Assembly: GCF_030165005.1 (NCBI RefSeq)
Contig: NZ_JASNNW010000009.1
Span: 1-64,000 of the forward strand
DNA: 64,000 bases
DNA from: Blastococcus capsensis
GTDB lineage: Bacteria > Actinomycetota > Actinomycetes > Mycobacteriales > Geodermatophilaceae
Direction of reading: 5' to 3'
In this document: piece after piece, positions 47,925 to 56,269 of the stretch
How positions within the stretch are numbered: position 1 is the first letter of the stretch
Layout: the number at the start of each line of letters is the position of its first letter
The notes under the pieces: generated by a model
Seen by the model: only the letters and a program-made list of their open reading frames with translations
What the model was told of the DNA's origin: nothing
The model's database searches: none
Program-made: the position numbers and the translations under genes

Positions 47925-50348
47925 ATGGAGGCCCTCGTCGATCTGCTGCGCGCCCTGAGGTCGATCCTGTTCTTCGGCCTGGCCGCAGCGGCGATCGTGC
48001 TGTGGCGCCGCCGGCGTGCGGAGCCGGCGAAGTGGGCGGCGATCAGTTTCGCGCTGCTCGTGGGGTCGAACGCCTCGGGACTACTCCTGCCCGACGTGGG
48101 CGGGGAGGCCGTGGAGTGGGCCCGGAAGGTGCGGATCGCCGCGCTGGTGATCTTCCCGTACTTCCTGTACCGGTTCGCGGCCGCCTTCACCGGGGGATCG
48201 AAGCCGGTGCACAGGCTGGCCGCGGGAGCGACGCTCCTGCTCGCCACCGCCACCTTGGCACTGCCCCCGCTTCCCCAGGCAGGCCAGCCCGTACCGACGT
48301 CCTTCAGGTGGTACATCGGGGCGGTCCTCGTCGTGTGGATGACGCTGTCGCTGCTGGCAGCAGCGAGACTCTGGTGGTCGGGCCAGGGCCAGGCGAGCGT
48401 GGTGCGCCGCCGCATGCGGCTGCTCGCGTACGCATCGGTCGGCCTCAGCTTCGCCATCCTCATCGCAGGGTCGACCCGGAGCCTCGCCAGCGAGTGGCCC
48501 AGCCTGGCCGTGCAGGGCTTCACCCTGGCCAGCGCCGGGTTGTTCTGGGCGGGGCTGACACCGCCTCGATTCCTGCTGGCGTCCTGGCGCAGACCCGATC
48601 AGGCCCACCTCGACCGAGCCGTGGAGAGCCTGGTGGCGGCCACCAGCCGCGACGAGATCAGCGAGGCCCTCCTGCCCCACCTGGTACGGGTGGTGGGCGC
48701 CCGCGGCGCCGCCCTGACCGACGAGGAGCAGGGCGTGCTCGCCACCTACGGCGACGTACGTCTTCCCACGGCGCCGGGCGGCGGCCTCAGGTTCGACGAG
48801 GCTGAGGCCACCGTCTCGCCGCAGCGCATCGACTTCGGCCTCCGGTCCGGCCGGTTGTCCCTGTGGGTCAGCCCTTACACACCCTTCTTCGGGCAGGACG
48901 AACTCCACCGGGTGCGGTCGCTGGCCACCCTGCTCGACCTCGCCTTCGAACGCATCGCCCTCGCCGAACTGGAGCGCGAGGCGCAGCAGTCCCTCCTCCA
49001 CGAGCGGGACTTCTCCCAGCGCCTCATCGAGGCCGAGCGGGAACGCGACCGGTTCGCGGGTCATGTGGAGTTGCTCGGGCGGGTCTCCGAGGCGCTCATG
49101 GAGTCCTTGGATCTCTCCGAGTCGCTGTCCCGGCTGGCCGATGCCCTGGTGCCGGCGCTCGCGGACTGGGTCAGCATCCAGGTCCGCCTGGAGCACAACC
49201 AGCTCTACGACATCGCCATGAAGCACCGCGACCCCCGCCTGGCGGTCGTGACCCGGGAGGCCGAGCAGCTCAAGAGGGGGCGGGGCTGTTTCACCGAACC
49301 CAGCCGGCAGGCAGCTGGCGGTCACAGCGTGCTGCTTCCCTCGGTGGACGCCGAGGAGCTGATCACGCAGATCCCCGACGCCGAGCTGCGATCACTGGTG
49401 CAGCAGCTCGGCATGTGCAGCGCGCTCGCCGTTCCCATCCCCGGACGGGTCGGCGTCCTGGGATCACTGCTGCTGGCGAACGCCTCGGGCAGTGGCGGCT
49501 TCGGCGAGACGGATCAGGCCCTCGCTGCCGAGATCGGGCGGCGCGCCGGTATCGCACTGGACAACGCCCGGCTCTACGCCGGCCAACGGCACGTCGCGAC
49601 CGAGCTCCAGCAGAGCCTGCTCACGGCTCCACCAGCGCCTTCGTTCGCCGACATCGCCGTGCGCTACGTCGCTGCGGCGCAGGAGGCGCAGGTCGGCGGG
49701 GACTGGTACGACGCCTTCTGCCAGCGGAGCGGAGACCTCCTGCTGGTCATCGGCGATGTGGTCGGCCACGACACCCGCGCCGCCGCGGCGATGGGGCAAC
49801 TGCGAGCACTCGTGCGGGGAATCAGCTTCACCACGGCAGCGGAACCAGGTCAGGTGCTGACCTCGGTCGACGAAGCCATCGACGGACTGCAGCTGGCCAC
49901 GATCGCCACCGCTGTCCTCGCCCAGCTCACACCGCACAGCGGTGACCACGGCCCGGACGGCGTCAGTCTGCGCTGGTCGAACGCCGGGCACCCGCCGCCG
50001 GTGCTGCTCGACGCAGAGGGTCGCACCCGCCTCCTCGGACCCAGCACGGGCAAGGCGGATCTGCTGCTGGGCATCGACCCCACCGCACCACGCCGCACGG
50101 AACAGACCACGCTGCCCGCCGGCTCCACCCTGCTGCTCTACACCGACGGCCTGGTCGAGCGCCGCGGGCAGTCCCTCGACGACGGGCTGGACAGGCTGCT
50201 CTCCACCGTCGAGGAACATGCCCATGACGACCTCGAGGGGCTCTGCGATGCGGTCTTGAGCAAGATGGTCCCGGACGCCAACGAGGACGACGTCGCTGTC
50301 GTGGCCGTTAGGCTTCCTGCGGCGCGGGCGGGTCGTCGACCGGCATGA
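47925..50348 (+). CDS. Membrane-bound GAF/SpoIIE-type PP2C phosphatase
   Basis: 807 residues. Six to seven N-terminal membrane helices (about 1-230) are followed by a first GAF-like segment (about 240-350), a coiled helix (LAELEREAQQSLLHERDFSQRLIEAERERDRF), a second GAF domain (about 390-560) and a SpoIIE/RsbU phosphatase domain: LQQSLLTAPPAPSFADIAVRYVAAAQEAQVGGDWYDAF, VIGDVVGHDTRAAAAMGQLRALVR, and LLLYTDGLVERRG with metal-binding Asp residues. It probably dephosphorylates an anti-anti-sigma factor in response to a membrane or GAF-sensed signal. The ATG at 47925 follows AGGAGG by 4 bases. Confidence 0.88.
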   Translation: MEALVDLLRALRSILFFGLAAAAIVLWRRRRAEPAKWAAISFALLVGSNASGLLLPDVGGEAVEWARKVRIAALVIFPYFLYRFAAAFTGGSKPVHRLAAGATLLLATATLALPPLPQAGQPVPTSFRWYIGAVLVVWMTLSLLAAARLWWSGQGQASVVRRRMRLLAYASVGLSFAILIAGSTRSLASEWPSLAVQGFTLASAGLFWAGLTPPRFLLASWRRPDQAHLDRAVESLVAATSRDEISEALLPHLVRVVGARGAALTDEEQGVLATYGDVRLPTAPGGGLRFDEAEATVSPQRIDFGLRSGRLSLWVSPYTPFFGQDELHRVRSLATLLDLAFERIALAELEREAQQSLLHERDFSQRLIEAERERDRFAGHVELLGRVSEALMESLDLSESLSRLADALVPALADWVSIQVRLEHNQLYDIAMKHRDPRLAVVTREAEQLKRGRGCFTEPSRQAAGGHSVLLPSVDAEELITQIPDAELRSLVQQLGMCSALAVPIPGRVGVLGSLLLANASGSGGFGETDQALAAEIGRRAGIALDNARLYAGQRHVATELQQSLLTAPPAPSFADIAVRYVAAAQEAQVGGDWYDAFCQRSGDLLLVIGDVVGHDTRAAAAMGQLRALVRGISFTTAAEPGQVLTSVDEAIDGLQLATIATAVLAQLTPHSGDHGPDGVSLRWSNAGHPPPVLLDAEGRTRLLGPSTGKADLLLGIDPTAPRRTEQTTLPAGSTLLLYTDGLVERRGQSLDDGLDRLLSTVEEHAHDDLEGLCDAVLSKMVPDANEDDVAVVAVRLPAARAGRRPA

Positions 50349-50511
50349 CGCCGGAGTCGAGACGCGGGCGGCCGGCGGCACCCTGTGGAGGCGACGGCCT
50401 GGCGGATCGCCGTCCGGGGCACGGCCTGGAACTCACCGCGTGACCGGTCCCTGACCGATGGAGCGGAGAACAGGGGTCCCGTGGCTGCAACGGGCCTTCC
50501 GGAGGTCCCCC

Positions 50512-50531
50512 AGACCTTCTCCAGAAGGTCT
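50512..50531. terminator. Hairpin downstream of PP2C gene
   Basis: AGACCTTCT and AGAAGGTCT separated by CC form a perfect 9-bp inverted repeat 164 bases after the phosphatase stop and just before the att repeat. No T tract follows. It may end the phosphatase transcript. Confidence 0.45.
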
Positions 50532-50557
50532 GACACGAAGGTGGCCTGTGATCCTGC

Positions 50558-50602
50558 GTGGAGCGGGTGACCGGGATCGAACCGGCATGGCCAGCTTGGA
50601 AG
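50558..50602. repeat. Left att repeat: duplicated 3' part of tRNA-Gly
   Basis: 45 bases identical to 56118-56162, the 3' half of the tRNA-Gly(TCC) gene (T arm, acceptor and encoded CCA, read on strand -). Identity ends at 50603, inside the anticodon stem. This copy cannot make a tRNA and marks the distal end of an integrated element. Confidence 0.9.
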
Positions 50603-50837
50603 ACTTGGGACTCCGAGCACCATAATTGCTGGTTAATGCCAAGTCAGGCGGATGCCGTGCCTTGCACGTGCCTTAGGACCGCATGTGGCACCAGCACCGG
50701 CCTACACCATGTCCCTTGGCCGCCGAGCAGGTGTCTCAGTGAGGAGTCCCGGTGCAATGCCTGGCCACGGACCCGAGGGCCTCTGCATGTCTCAGAGCGT
50801 GTCCGGGAATTGGGCGTGTCCGCGCGGGCAGGCAGGC

Positions 50838-50887
50838 GGACTCCTGGTAGGGCGGTAGGTGTCTACGCCACCACCTACCAGGAGTCC
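50838..50887. repeat. 14-bp inverted repeat upstream of transposase fragment
   Basis: GGACTCCTGGTAGG (50838-50851) and CCTACCAGGAGTCC (50874-50887) with a 22-base spacer, ending 2 bases before the transposase GTG. It may be an IS terminal repeat relic or an attenuator hairpin that limits transposase expression. Confidence 0.6.
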
Positions 50888-50889
50888 TG

Positions 50890-51453
50890 GTGTCATCTTC
50901 CCCGACTTGCACGTGTGCGTCCTGCCCGGCCAACAGCATCACCGGTAGCGACCGGCGATCGGGGCTTCCGCGCTGCCAGGTGTATCCGTCCTCGGCGACC
51001 ACCGACGCCCAGTGGGCGCTCATCGAGCCGCTGCTGCCGCCGCCGGGCAACGCCGCCGGGCGCGGTGGTCGCTCGGAGAAGCACGACCGCCGCCTGCTCG
51101 TGGACGCCATCTTCTACCTGGTCAGAGGCGGGGTCACCTGGCGTGAACTGCCCCGCGAGTTCCCACCCCGTTCCACGGTCTGGGACGCCTTCACCCGCTG
51201 GGTGCGCAGCGGAGCCTGGGCTCGTGTCCACGACGCGCTGCGTGACCAGCTACGGGTACGCCTGGGGCGCCGGCCACAGCCGAGCGCGGCGATCATCGAC
51301 TCCCAATCTGTGCGCGCGGCGGACACCGTCGCAGGCTCCTCGCGCGGCTACGACGCCGGCAAAAAGATCAACGGCCGCAAGCGACACATCGCCGTGGACA
51401 CCAACGGACTGCTGCTGGCGGTGATCGTCACCATCGCCGGCATCCAGGACCGT
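50890..51453 (+). pseudogene. IS5-family transposase, truncated
   Basis: An IS5/DUF4096-type N-terminus (TTDAQWALIEPLLPPPGN, RRLLVDAIFYLVRGGVTWRELPREFPP, WDAFTRWVRSGAW) leads into the DDE domain, with the first Asp in IIDSQSVRAADT and the second in HIAVDTNGLLLAVIV. Homology ends at GIQDR, where an inverted-repeat relic interrupts the gene. The catalytic Glu and C-terminus are missing, so it is inactive. Confidence 0.85.
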
Positions 51454-51508
51454 GTGGTTCCCCCGAGAAGCGGCATAGGAACCCCTCCACGATTTCGGGG
51501 GACCACAC
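51452..51508. mobile_element. 57-bp relic with IS-like inverted ends
   Basis: GTGTGGTTCCCCCGAGAA (51452-51469) and TTTCGGGGGACCACAC (51493-51508) are near-perfect inverted repeats with TG...CA inner ends, 23 bases apart. The relic sits exactly where the transposase homology stops. It looks like the two ends of a deleted insertion sequence. Downstream, 51509-52100 holds no supported gene; an imperfect direct repeat (52058-52075 and 52082-52099) lies just before the next ATG. Confidence 0.5.
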
Positions 51509-52100
51509 TCGCGGTCTCGTGGAGAACGCAACGGGCTTCGGTGGCTTGACGGTCCTTCGCGTCACGGCCCTCGGTTTCGAAGTCCTCGCCGTCCTCCGCG
51601 AGTACGCCGACGGCTACGAGGAAGGCTGACCCTGCGACCGCCCTGTGGAGTTGGGAGCCACTCAACCTCGCCGACGAGGTAGAAGTGCTCCGAAGTCCGC
51701 CTCGGTCGGACTTCAGGCGTTATACATGCCACCCTCCCGCGAGGCTGGCCTGAGCCTGCACCGGGAGCCCGGTGACATCCGGGACAGACCCGCGCTCGGG
51801 TGTCCCGTAGTGGGGCCGCTCAGGGCGTCGGCCACCACGTCCTCCACGAAGCCTGTAGAGGCACCGGCGACAGTCGCGAGCGCGTCGACGGGAGCAATGC
51901 GTCTGCTGCGCAGAAGTTGTCGAAGCGGCGGCGCGGTGGCGGGGGTGACCACTGGCCCAGTGCGCGTGACACGGCACGGCTCCTCTTCGACGAGCACAAG
52001 TTGGACCTCGGTCCGCCTCCACCACAGGCCCGCCGTACCGTGCGGAGCCCCGGGCGGGATACGGCGCGATCGGGACGGCGCGGTACGGCACGATCGAGGC

Positions 52101-53135
52101 ATGGTGCTGTTCCGTGTCGCCGGCGAAGCGCTCGAACCGGTCATGAAGACGACCTTCGCGATGGCCGAGATGAAGGAGCGGCAGGACCTCCAGCGCCTTC
52201 TCCGACAAAGGCTTGATGTCCTCGGTGACGACCTCCTGTTCGTCGCGGAGGAGTACGGCGCATTTCACGGCTCGCAACGCCGCATCGACCTTCTGGCGAT
52301 GGACACGACCGGACAGCTGGTCGTCATCGAGTTGAAGAGAACCGCCGATGGCGGTCACATGGACCTGCAGGCGCTGCGCTACGCCGCGATGGTCTCCACG
52401 ATGACCTGGGACCAGTTGGTCGCCGTCTATGCCGAGCAGCATGACGTGGACGCCGACGTGGCCCGAGAGACCCTGGAGCGGTGGACCGGTGGCGAGCCGG
52501 ACGAGGACCGCCAACTGGCCGACCGGGTGCGGATCATCCTCGCCTCGGCCGACTTCAGCACGGAGATCACCAGCACCGTGCTCTGGCTGACGCAGCAGTA
52601 CGCGCTCGACATCGCGTGCGTCCGGCTGGTGCCCTACCAGCTGGGGGCGGAAAAGTTAATCGACGTCCAGCAAATCATCCCACTCCCCGAGGCCGTGGAT
52701 TTTCAGATTCAGCAGCGTCGCAAGGAGACTGAGAAGGCAGCTGCACTGGACGGCAGGGACTACACCAAGTACGACGTCACGGTCGGCGGGACGACCTCGA
52801 CCGGGCTCAGCAAACAGACCGCCATCAAGACGATGGTCGTCGGCCTGTCCGGTAGCGGCCTGCCGCGGACTGCGATCCAGGGAGCGACCGCGCCGAAGCG
52901 CTGGCACGCCGTTCAGCCCCTCGAGGGCGAGTCCGTCCAGGCCGCCTTCGAGCGCCAGTTCCCGGGCCGCGGCACCGGCTACTGGTTCGACCTCGGCATC
53001 AGTGACGAGCAGGGCTCCTGGGTCATGCCGCGCCTGGGCGGGACGAAGACAGAGCACTATCTGTCCGATCTGGTCGCGGCCGCCCCGGGCCATGTGCCGG
53101 CCTCCTGGTCGGTCGCGGCAGTCGACACGGTCTGA
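52101..53135 (+). CDS. PD-(D/E)XK nuclease-fold protein 1
   Basis: 344 residues from the ATG at 52101. The N-terminal domain has the nuclease core RIDLLAMDTTGQLVVIELKR, with Asp 63, Glu 77 and Lys 79 fitting D-x(n)-E-x-K. Next come LQALRYAAMVSTMTWDQLVAVY and TEITSTVLWLTQQYALDIACVRLVPYQ. The N-terminal part resembles DUF91/NucS-like or PDDEXK proteins. The C-terminal half (GTGYWFDLGISDEQ, TEHYLSDLVAAAP) is not recognised. It is the first of three such proteins in the island; DNA cleavage is likely but the target is unknown. Confidence 0.75.
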   Translation: MVLFRVAGEALEPVMKTTFAMAEMKERQDLQRLLRQRLDVLGDDLLFVAEEYGAFHGSQRRIDLLAMDTTGQLVVIELKRTADGGHMDLQALRYAAMVSTMTWDQLVAVYAEQHDVDADVARETLERWTGGEPDEDRQLADRVRIILASADFSTEITSTVLWLTQQYALDIACVRLVPYQLGAEKLIDVQQIIPLPEAVDFQIQQRRKETEKAAALDGRDYTKYDVTVGGTTSTGLSKQTAIKTMVVGLSGSGLPRTAIQGATAPKRWHAVQPLEGESVQAAFERQFPGRGTGYWFDLGISDEQGSWVMPRLGGTKTEHYLSDLVAAAPGHVPASWSVAAVDTV

Positions 53136-53272
53136 GCCCAGCCCGCCGGTCGGCCCAGGCGTCAGACGCGGCTCGCGATGGTGTCGTGACTGGCCACCGC
53201 CCCGCCGGATGCCGAGCCTGCTGACCCATCGCCGTTGCTAGGGCACACCATGGGCATGAGGTACAACGAGGT

Positions 53273-54328
53273 ATGGAGCTCGACAGCAAGGGCCTGGGGC
53301 GGCTGCGCCGGGTGGCCAATGCCCGTGATGTGTGGACCTCCGAGTCTGGCGATTTCACACCCTGGCTGGCTGAGAACCTCGACGTTCTCGCGGACGAGCT
53401 GGGCTTGTCGTTTACCTCGGTGGTGACCGAGGTGCCGGTGGGGGAGTTCCGGCTCGACATCGAGGCGCGGACTCCGGATGGCCGCGTCGTCATCGTGGAG
53501 AACCAGCTCGAGCGGACCGATCATGGCCACCTCGGGCAGCTGCTCGTCTACGCCTCGGGACTCGAGGCCGCCGCGGTGGTGTGGGTGGCACCCCAATTCC
53601 GGGACGATCACCGACGCACGCTGGACTGGCTCAACGAGCGCACCGACACCGGTGTGGACTTCTTCGGTGTCGAGGTCTCGGTCGTCCAGATCGGCGAGAC
53701 CGGGCCCCGCGCGCCGGTCTTCGAGGTGGTCGCCCGGCCGAATGGCTGGCAGAAGGGCGTCAAGGGAGTCGGAGGAAGCGCGGCTTCTGGCGCGCAGGCC
53801 GGAGGGGTGAATGCCCTTCGCCAAGACTTCTACGCCGAGGTTCTGACCAGCGTCGTCGCGGCGCGTCCGGCCGTCAGAATGCCAACGCGCGGCACCCAGA
53901 ACTGGATTAGCTTCGCCGCCGGCCCGTGGGGCTACTGGTCTCTCTCCGTCGCTCTGGATGGGCGGCTGCGCATCGAGGCCTACATCGACACCGGTGATGC
54001 TTCGGTCAACAAGGCGCTCTTCGACGAGCTGCGCGGGAACGCCCAAATCTGGGAGGAAAAGGTCGGCCAGGCCCTGAGCTGGGAGCGGCTGGACGACAAG
54101 CGGGCCAGCCGCATCGCGGCGTACCGCGCCGTCACCGACCTGTCAGACCCCGCCGAGCGGGCCACATTGAAGGCTTGGACGCTCGGCACCATCCTCGGGT
54201 TGTACGACGCGATGAACGACTGCCTCCGTACCCGCGCCCGTCAGCTTCGCGACGCCATCAATGCACAAGAGCAAGTCTTCGGGCCGGAGGCCACGGACGG
54301 CACGTTATCCAGCGACGATCAGCCATGA
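53273..54328 (+). CDS. DUF4268 protein with PD-(D/E)XK-like N-terminal domain (protein 2)
   Basis: 351 residues. The N-terminal domain has FTPWLAENLDVLADELGL, EFRLDIEARTPDGRVVIVENQLERTDHGHLGQLLVYASGL with Asp 62 and E76-N77-Q78 at the E-x-K position, and VVWVAPQFRDDHRRTLDWLN. The C-terminal DUF4268 domain shows NWISFAAGPWGYWSLSVAL, IDTGDASVNKALFDELR and WERLDDKRASRIAAYR. Such proteins occur in defence islands and near restriction systems (family knowledge). Gln in place of the catalytic Lys is common in this subfamily. Start at ATG 53273; there is no strong ribosome-binding site. Confidence 0.8.
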   Translation: MELDSKGLGRLRRVANARDVWTSESGDFTPWLAENLDVLADELGLSFTSVVTEVPVGEFRLDIEARTPDGRVVIVENQLERTDHGHLGQLLVYASGLEAAAVVWVAPQFRDDHRRTLDWLNERTDTGVDFFGVEVSVVQIGETGPRAPVFEVVARPNGWQKGVKGVGGSAASGAQAGGVNALRQDFYAEVLTSVVAARPAVRMPTRGTQNWISFAAGPWGYWSLSVALDGRLRIEAYIDTGDASVNKALFDELRGNAQIWEEKVGQALSWERLDDKRASRIAAYRAVTDLSDPAERATLKAWTLGTILGLYDAMNDCLRTRARQLRDAINAQEQVFGPEATDGTLSSDDQP

Positions 54329-54347
54329 TCACATGACGTCGCTCGGG

Positions 54348-54712
54348 TCACGTGGCTACGACGGCGGCCTCCGAGTTGAGGAAGATGAGGACCGGCGCAG
54401 CATCGTTTCCTGTCGCTGATGTGAAGCCGTGAACGTATGCGCCCACCTGAGGCGCGTAGTGCTGCGTGCGGGCGGCTACTGCCTCCGCCGGAATGGCATC
54501 CGTCTTGTAGTCCACGATCACCAGCGACCCGTCGTCCACTCGGTACACAAGGTCGACGAAGCCCTCGAGCACCGTGCCGTCGTCCTGCACCGTGCCGACG
54601 TCTGCGCCGTGCGCGGCGACGAGCTCGAGGAAGCGGCGAACGCCGGCGCGGCGCGTGTCAGCGTTGAGGTGGCAGCCCACCGTGCGCGCCGGCACATGAT
54701 CGAGGCTCTCAT
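54348..54712 (-). pseudogene. C-terminal RecB-type nuclease remnant of a UvrD/AddA-like helicase
   Basis: Strand - reads GTVLEGFVDLVYRVDDGSLVIVDYKTD, then AAVAARTQHYAPQVGAYVHGF and APVLIFLNS before a stop. Asp, D-Y-K and the Q-x3-Y-like motif are the RecB-family nuclease signature found at the C-terminus of AddA/UvrD-like proteins. No helicase domain precedes it; upstream the frame becomes a shadow of the neighbouring nuclease gene. It is convergent with the DUF4268 gene. Activity as a free domain is unlikely but not excluded. Confidence 0.65.
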
Positions 54713-54911
54713 CTATCGCAAGGGCCGAGGGTCCTGGCGGCACCGCAACCGCCCGAACGTAGACGAGGTCGCGGGACTCCGATGGCAAGAACCCGCGACA
54801 CGCGCTGTGGGCCTTCAAGCGAAGCGGCACGGGCGACTGAATGCCTGTCAGGACTTGGCTTTGTCGTGTCGCGCCGTCGTCACGATGTGGCTGGCGGGTG
54901 TGATGGGCGGT

Positions 54912-56015
54912 ATGACCGACGACGCCATCTTTCTCGCGGTCGGCGAGCAGCTGACCGCACTCCGCAAGGCCGACTACAGCAGCGAGGCAGTTCTCCAGCA
55001 GGTGCTCGCGCAGTTCCCCGAGCTCGTCGCCGGCGTGGGCACTGCGGGGGAGAGCGCGAAATTGCTGCTCGTCCGGCGCGAGATGCCGGTGGTGGCCGCG
55101 GACAGCGTCGGCCTGTCCCTCGACCACTTGTTCCTCGACCAGTCGGGCGTGCCCGTGCTCGTCGAGGTCAAGCGGGCGTCGGACACCCGGGCTCGACGCG
55201 AGGTCGTCGCGCAGATGCTCGACTACGCGGCCAACGGCGTGGCCACCTGGCAGAACGATCTGCGCGACACCGTCGCGCAGACGGCCGGAGCGACGGACCT
55301 CGGCACCTACCTCCAAGAGCAGCTGGGCGTGGAGGACGTCGAGGAGTTCTGGACGACGGTCGAGGACAACCTGCGCGCCGGCAAGATCCGGCTCATCTTT
55401 CTGGCCGACCGGCTCGCGCCGGGCCTGGTCCGGATCATCGAGTTCCTCAACGAGCAGATGCGCGACGTCGAGGTGCTCGGCATCGAGATGCCCCAGTACA
55501 CGGCCCCGGAGGGGCAGGTCGTCTACGTACCGAGGGTCGTCGGTCGCACGGCGGCGGCCGTGGAGGCCAAACAGCACCGGGGCACGCGGGCGCCATGGAC
55601 GGAGCAGACACTGCTCGACGCTGGGACGGAGGCACGCACGGCCGAGGAGATGGCGCTCGTCCGGCGGCTCATCAACGACGTCAAGGAGCGCGGCGGCCGG
55701 TTCGTCTGGGGGGCCGGAAGCACAGCAGGGGTGACCGGCTGGTACCGGGTCGACGGCGAGGACACTCCGGTGTGGAACGTCAATGTGGGAGACGCGACGA
55801 CGGCCGGCTGGCTCTACCACGTCCTTTCTGAGTACTCGGCGAGGCATCCGGAGCGCGTCGAGGCGTATGCGGACGCCGTCGCCCGGATTCCCGAGCTGGC
55901 CGCCAAGGTGGCGCAGATGCGGGTGGGCGGCTGGCGCGGGTGGCCGTCCCTACCGCTCGCCCGCGCAGCGGGCGACGAGCGGGCGATGGCGGCGATCGTG
56001 GCGGCCACCCGCTGA
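54912..56015 (+). CDS. PD-(D/E)XK nuclease-fold protein 3
   Basis: 367 residues from the ATG at 54912 (an ATG at 54903 is also possible). The core is LSLDHLFLDQSGVPVLVEVKRASDTRARREVVAQMLDYAANGV, with Asp 71, Glu 85 and Lys 87, and a following helix as in restriction-type nucleases. Later parts read LRAGKIRLIFLADRLAPGLVRIIEFLNEQM, MALVRRLINDVKERGGRFVWGAG and WYRVDGEDTPVWNVNV. It resembles hypothetical PDDEXK proteins of actinobacterial islands. It is unrelated in detail to the two nuclease-like genes upstream and lies 100 bases before the tRNA. Confidence 0.75.
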   Translation: MTDDAIFLAVGEQLTALRKADYSSEAVLQQVLAQFPELVAGVGTAGESAKLLLVRREMPVVAADSVGLSLDHLFLDQSGVPVLVEVKRASDTRARREVVAQMLDYAANGVATWQNDLRDTVAQTAGATDLGTYLQEQLGVEDVEEFWTTVEDNLRAGKIRLIFLADRLAPGLVRIIEFLNEQMRDVEVLGIEMPQYTAPEGQVVYVPRVVGRTAAAVEAKQHRGTRAPWTEQTLLDAGTEARTAEEMALVRRLINDVKERGGRFVWGAGSTAGVTGWYRVDGEDTPVWNVNVGDATTAGWLYHVLSEYSARHPERVEAYADAVARIPELAAKVAQMRVGGWRGWPSLPLARAAGDERAMAAIVAATR

Positions 56016-56090
56016 TTGCCCGTAGCTGTACGACGTCGAGGGCTTCGTCGGACCGTAGACGATGTCGCGGGACACCTGTGAACGGTGCCC

Positions 56091-56116
56091 GCGACGCCGC
56101 GACGCCGCGACGCCGC
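56091..56116. repeat. GCGACGCC tandem repeat next to the att site
   Basis: Three perfect copies of GCGACGCC plus a partial copy directly abut the right att repeat, just beyond the tRNA 3' end. Confidence 0.8.
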
Positions 56117-56117
56117 G

Positions 56118-56162
56118 GTGGAGCGGGTGACCGGGATCGAACCGGCATGGCCAGCTTGGAAG
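56118..56162. repeat. Right att repeat within tRNA-Gly
   Basis: 45 bases identical to 50558-50602, covering the tRNA 3' end from the anticodon stem to CCA plus one base. It is the tRNA-proximal attachment site of the island. Confidence 0.9.
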
Positions 56163-56192
56163 GCTGGGGCTCTACCATTGAGCTACACCCGC
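56119..56192 (-). tRNA. tRNA-Gly (anticodon TCC)
   Basis: On strand - the sequence folds as a complete tRNA: acceptor GCGGGTG/CACCCGC, D-arm AGCTCAATGGTAGAGC, anticodon stem-loop CAGCCTTCCAAGCTG with TCC anticodon, T-arm GCCGGTTCGATCCCGGT and encoded CCA. Its 3' end from 56118 is duplicated at 50558-50602, so the gene was restored by the incoming element. Confidence 0.96.
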
Positions 56193-56269
56193 GAGGTGCC
56201 CGAACAGCCTAACCGGCGACCGTGGCCACCCGCGCAAACGGCCCGCGGGCTCGCCGCTACGGTCCAGGT

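Larger units (their letters stand above)
50558..56162. mobile_element. tRNA-Gly-integrated genomic island (about 5.6 kb, no integrase seen)
   Basis: The segment is bounded by perfect 45-bp direct repeats, the right one being the intact tRNA-Gly 3' end. This is the signature of tyrosine-recombinase integration into a tRNA gene. Contents are an IS5-type transposase fragment, an IS-end relic, three PD-(D/E)XK-like proteins and a RecB-like nuclease remnant, with visibly more A/T-containing stretches than the flanks (for example 50620-50650 and 52650-52710). No integrase or excisionase is recognisable, so the element is probably immobilised or mobilised in trans. Confidence 0.8.

Noticed and set aside
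50558-50632. A second functional tRNA-Gly gene
   Set aside because: Only the 3' half matches; the anticodon stem diverges after 50602 and the D arm and 5' acceptor are missing.
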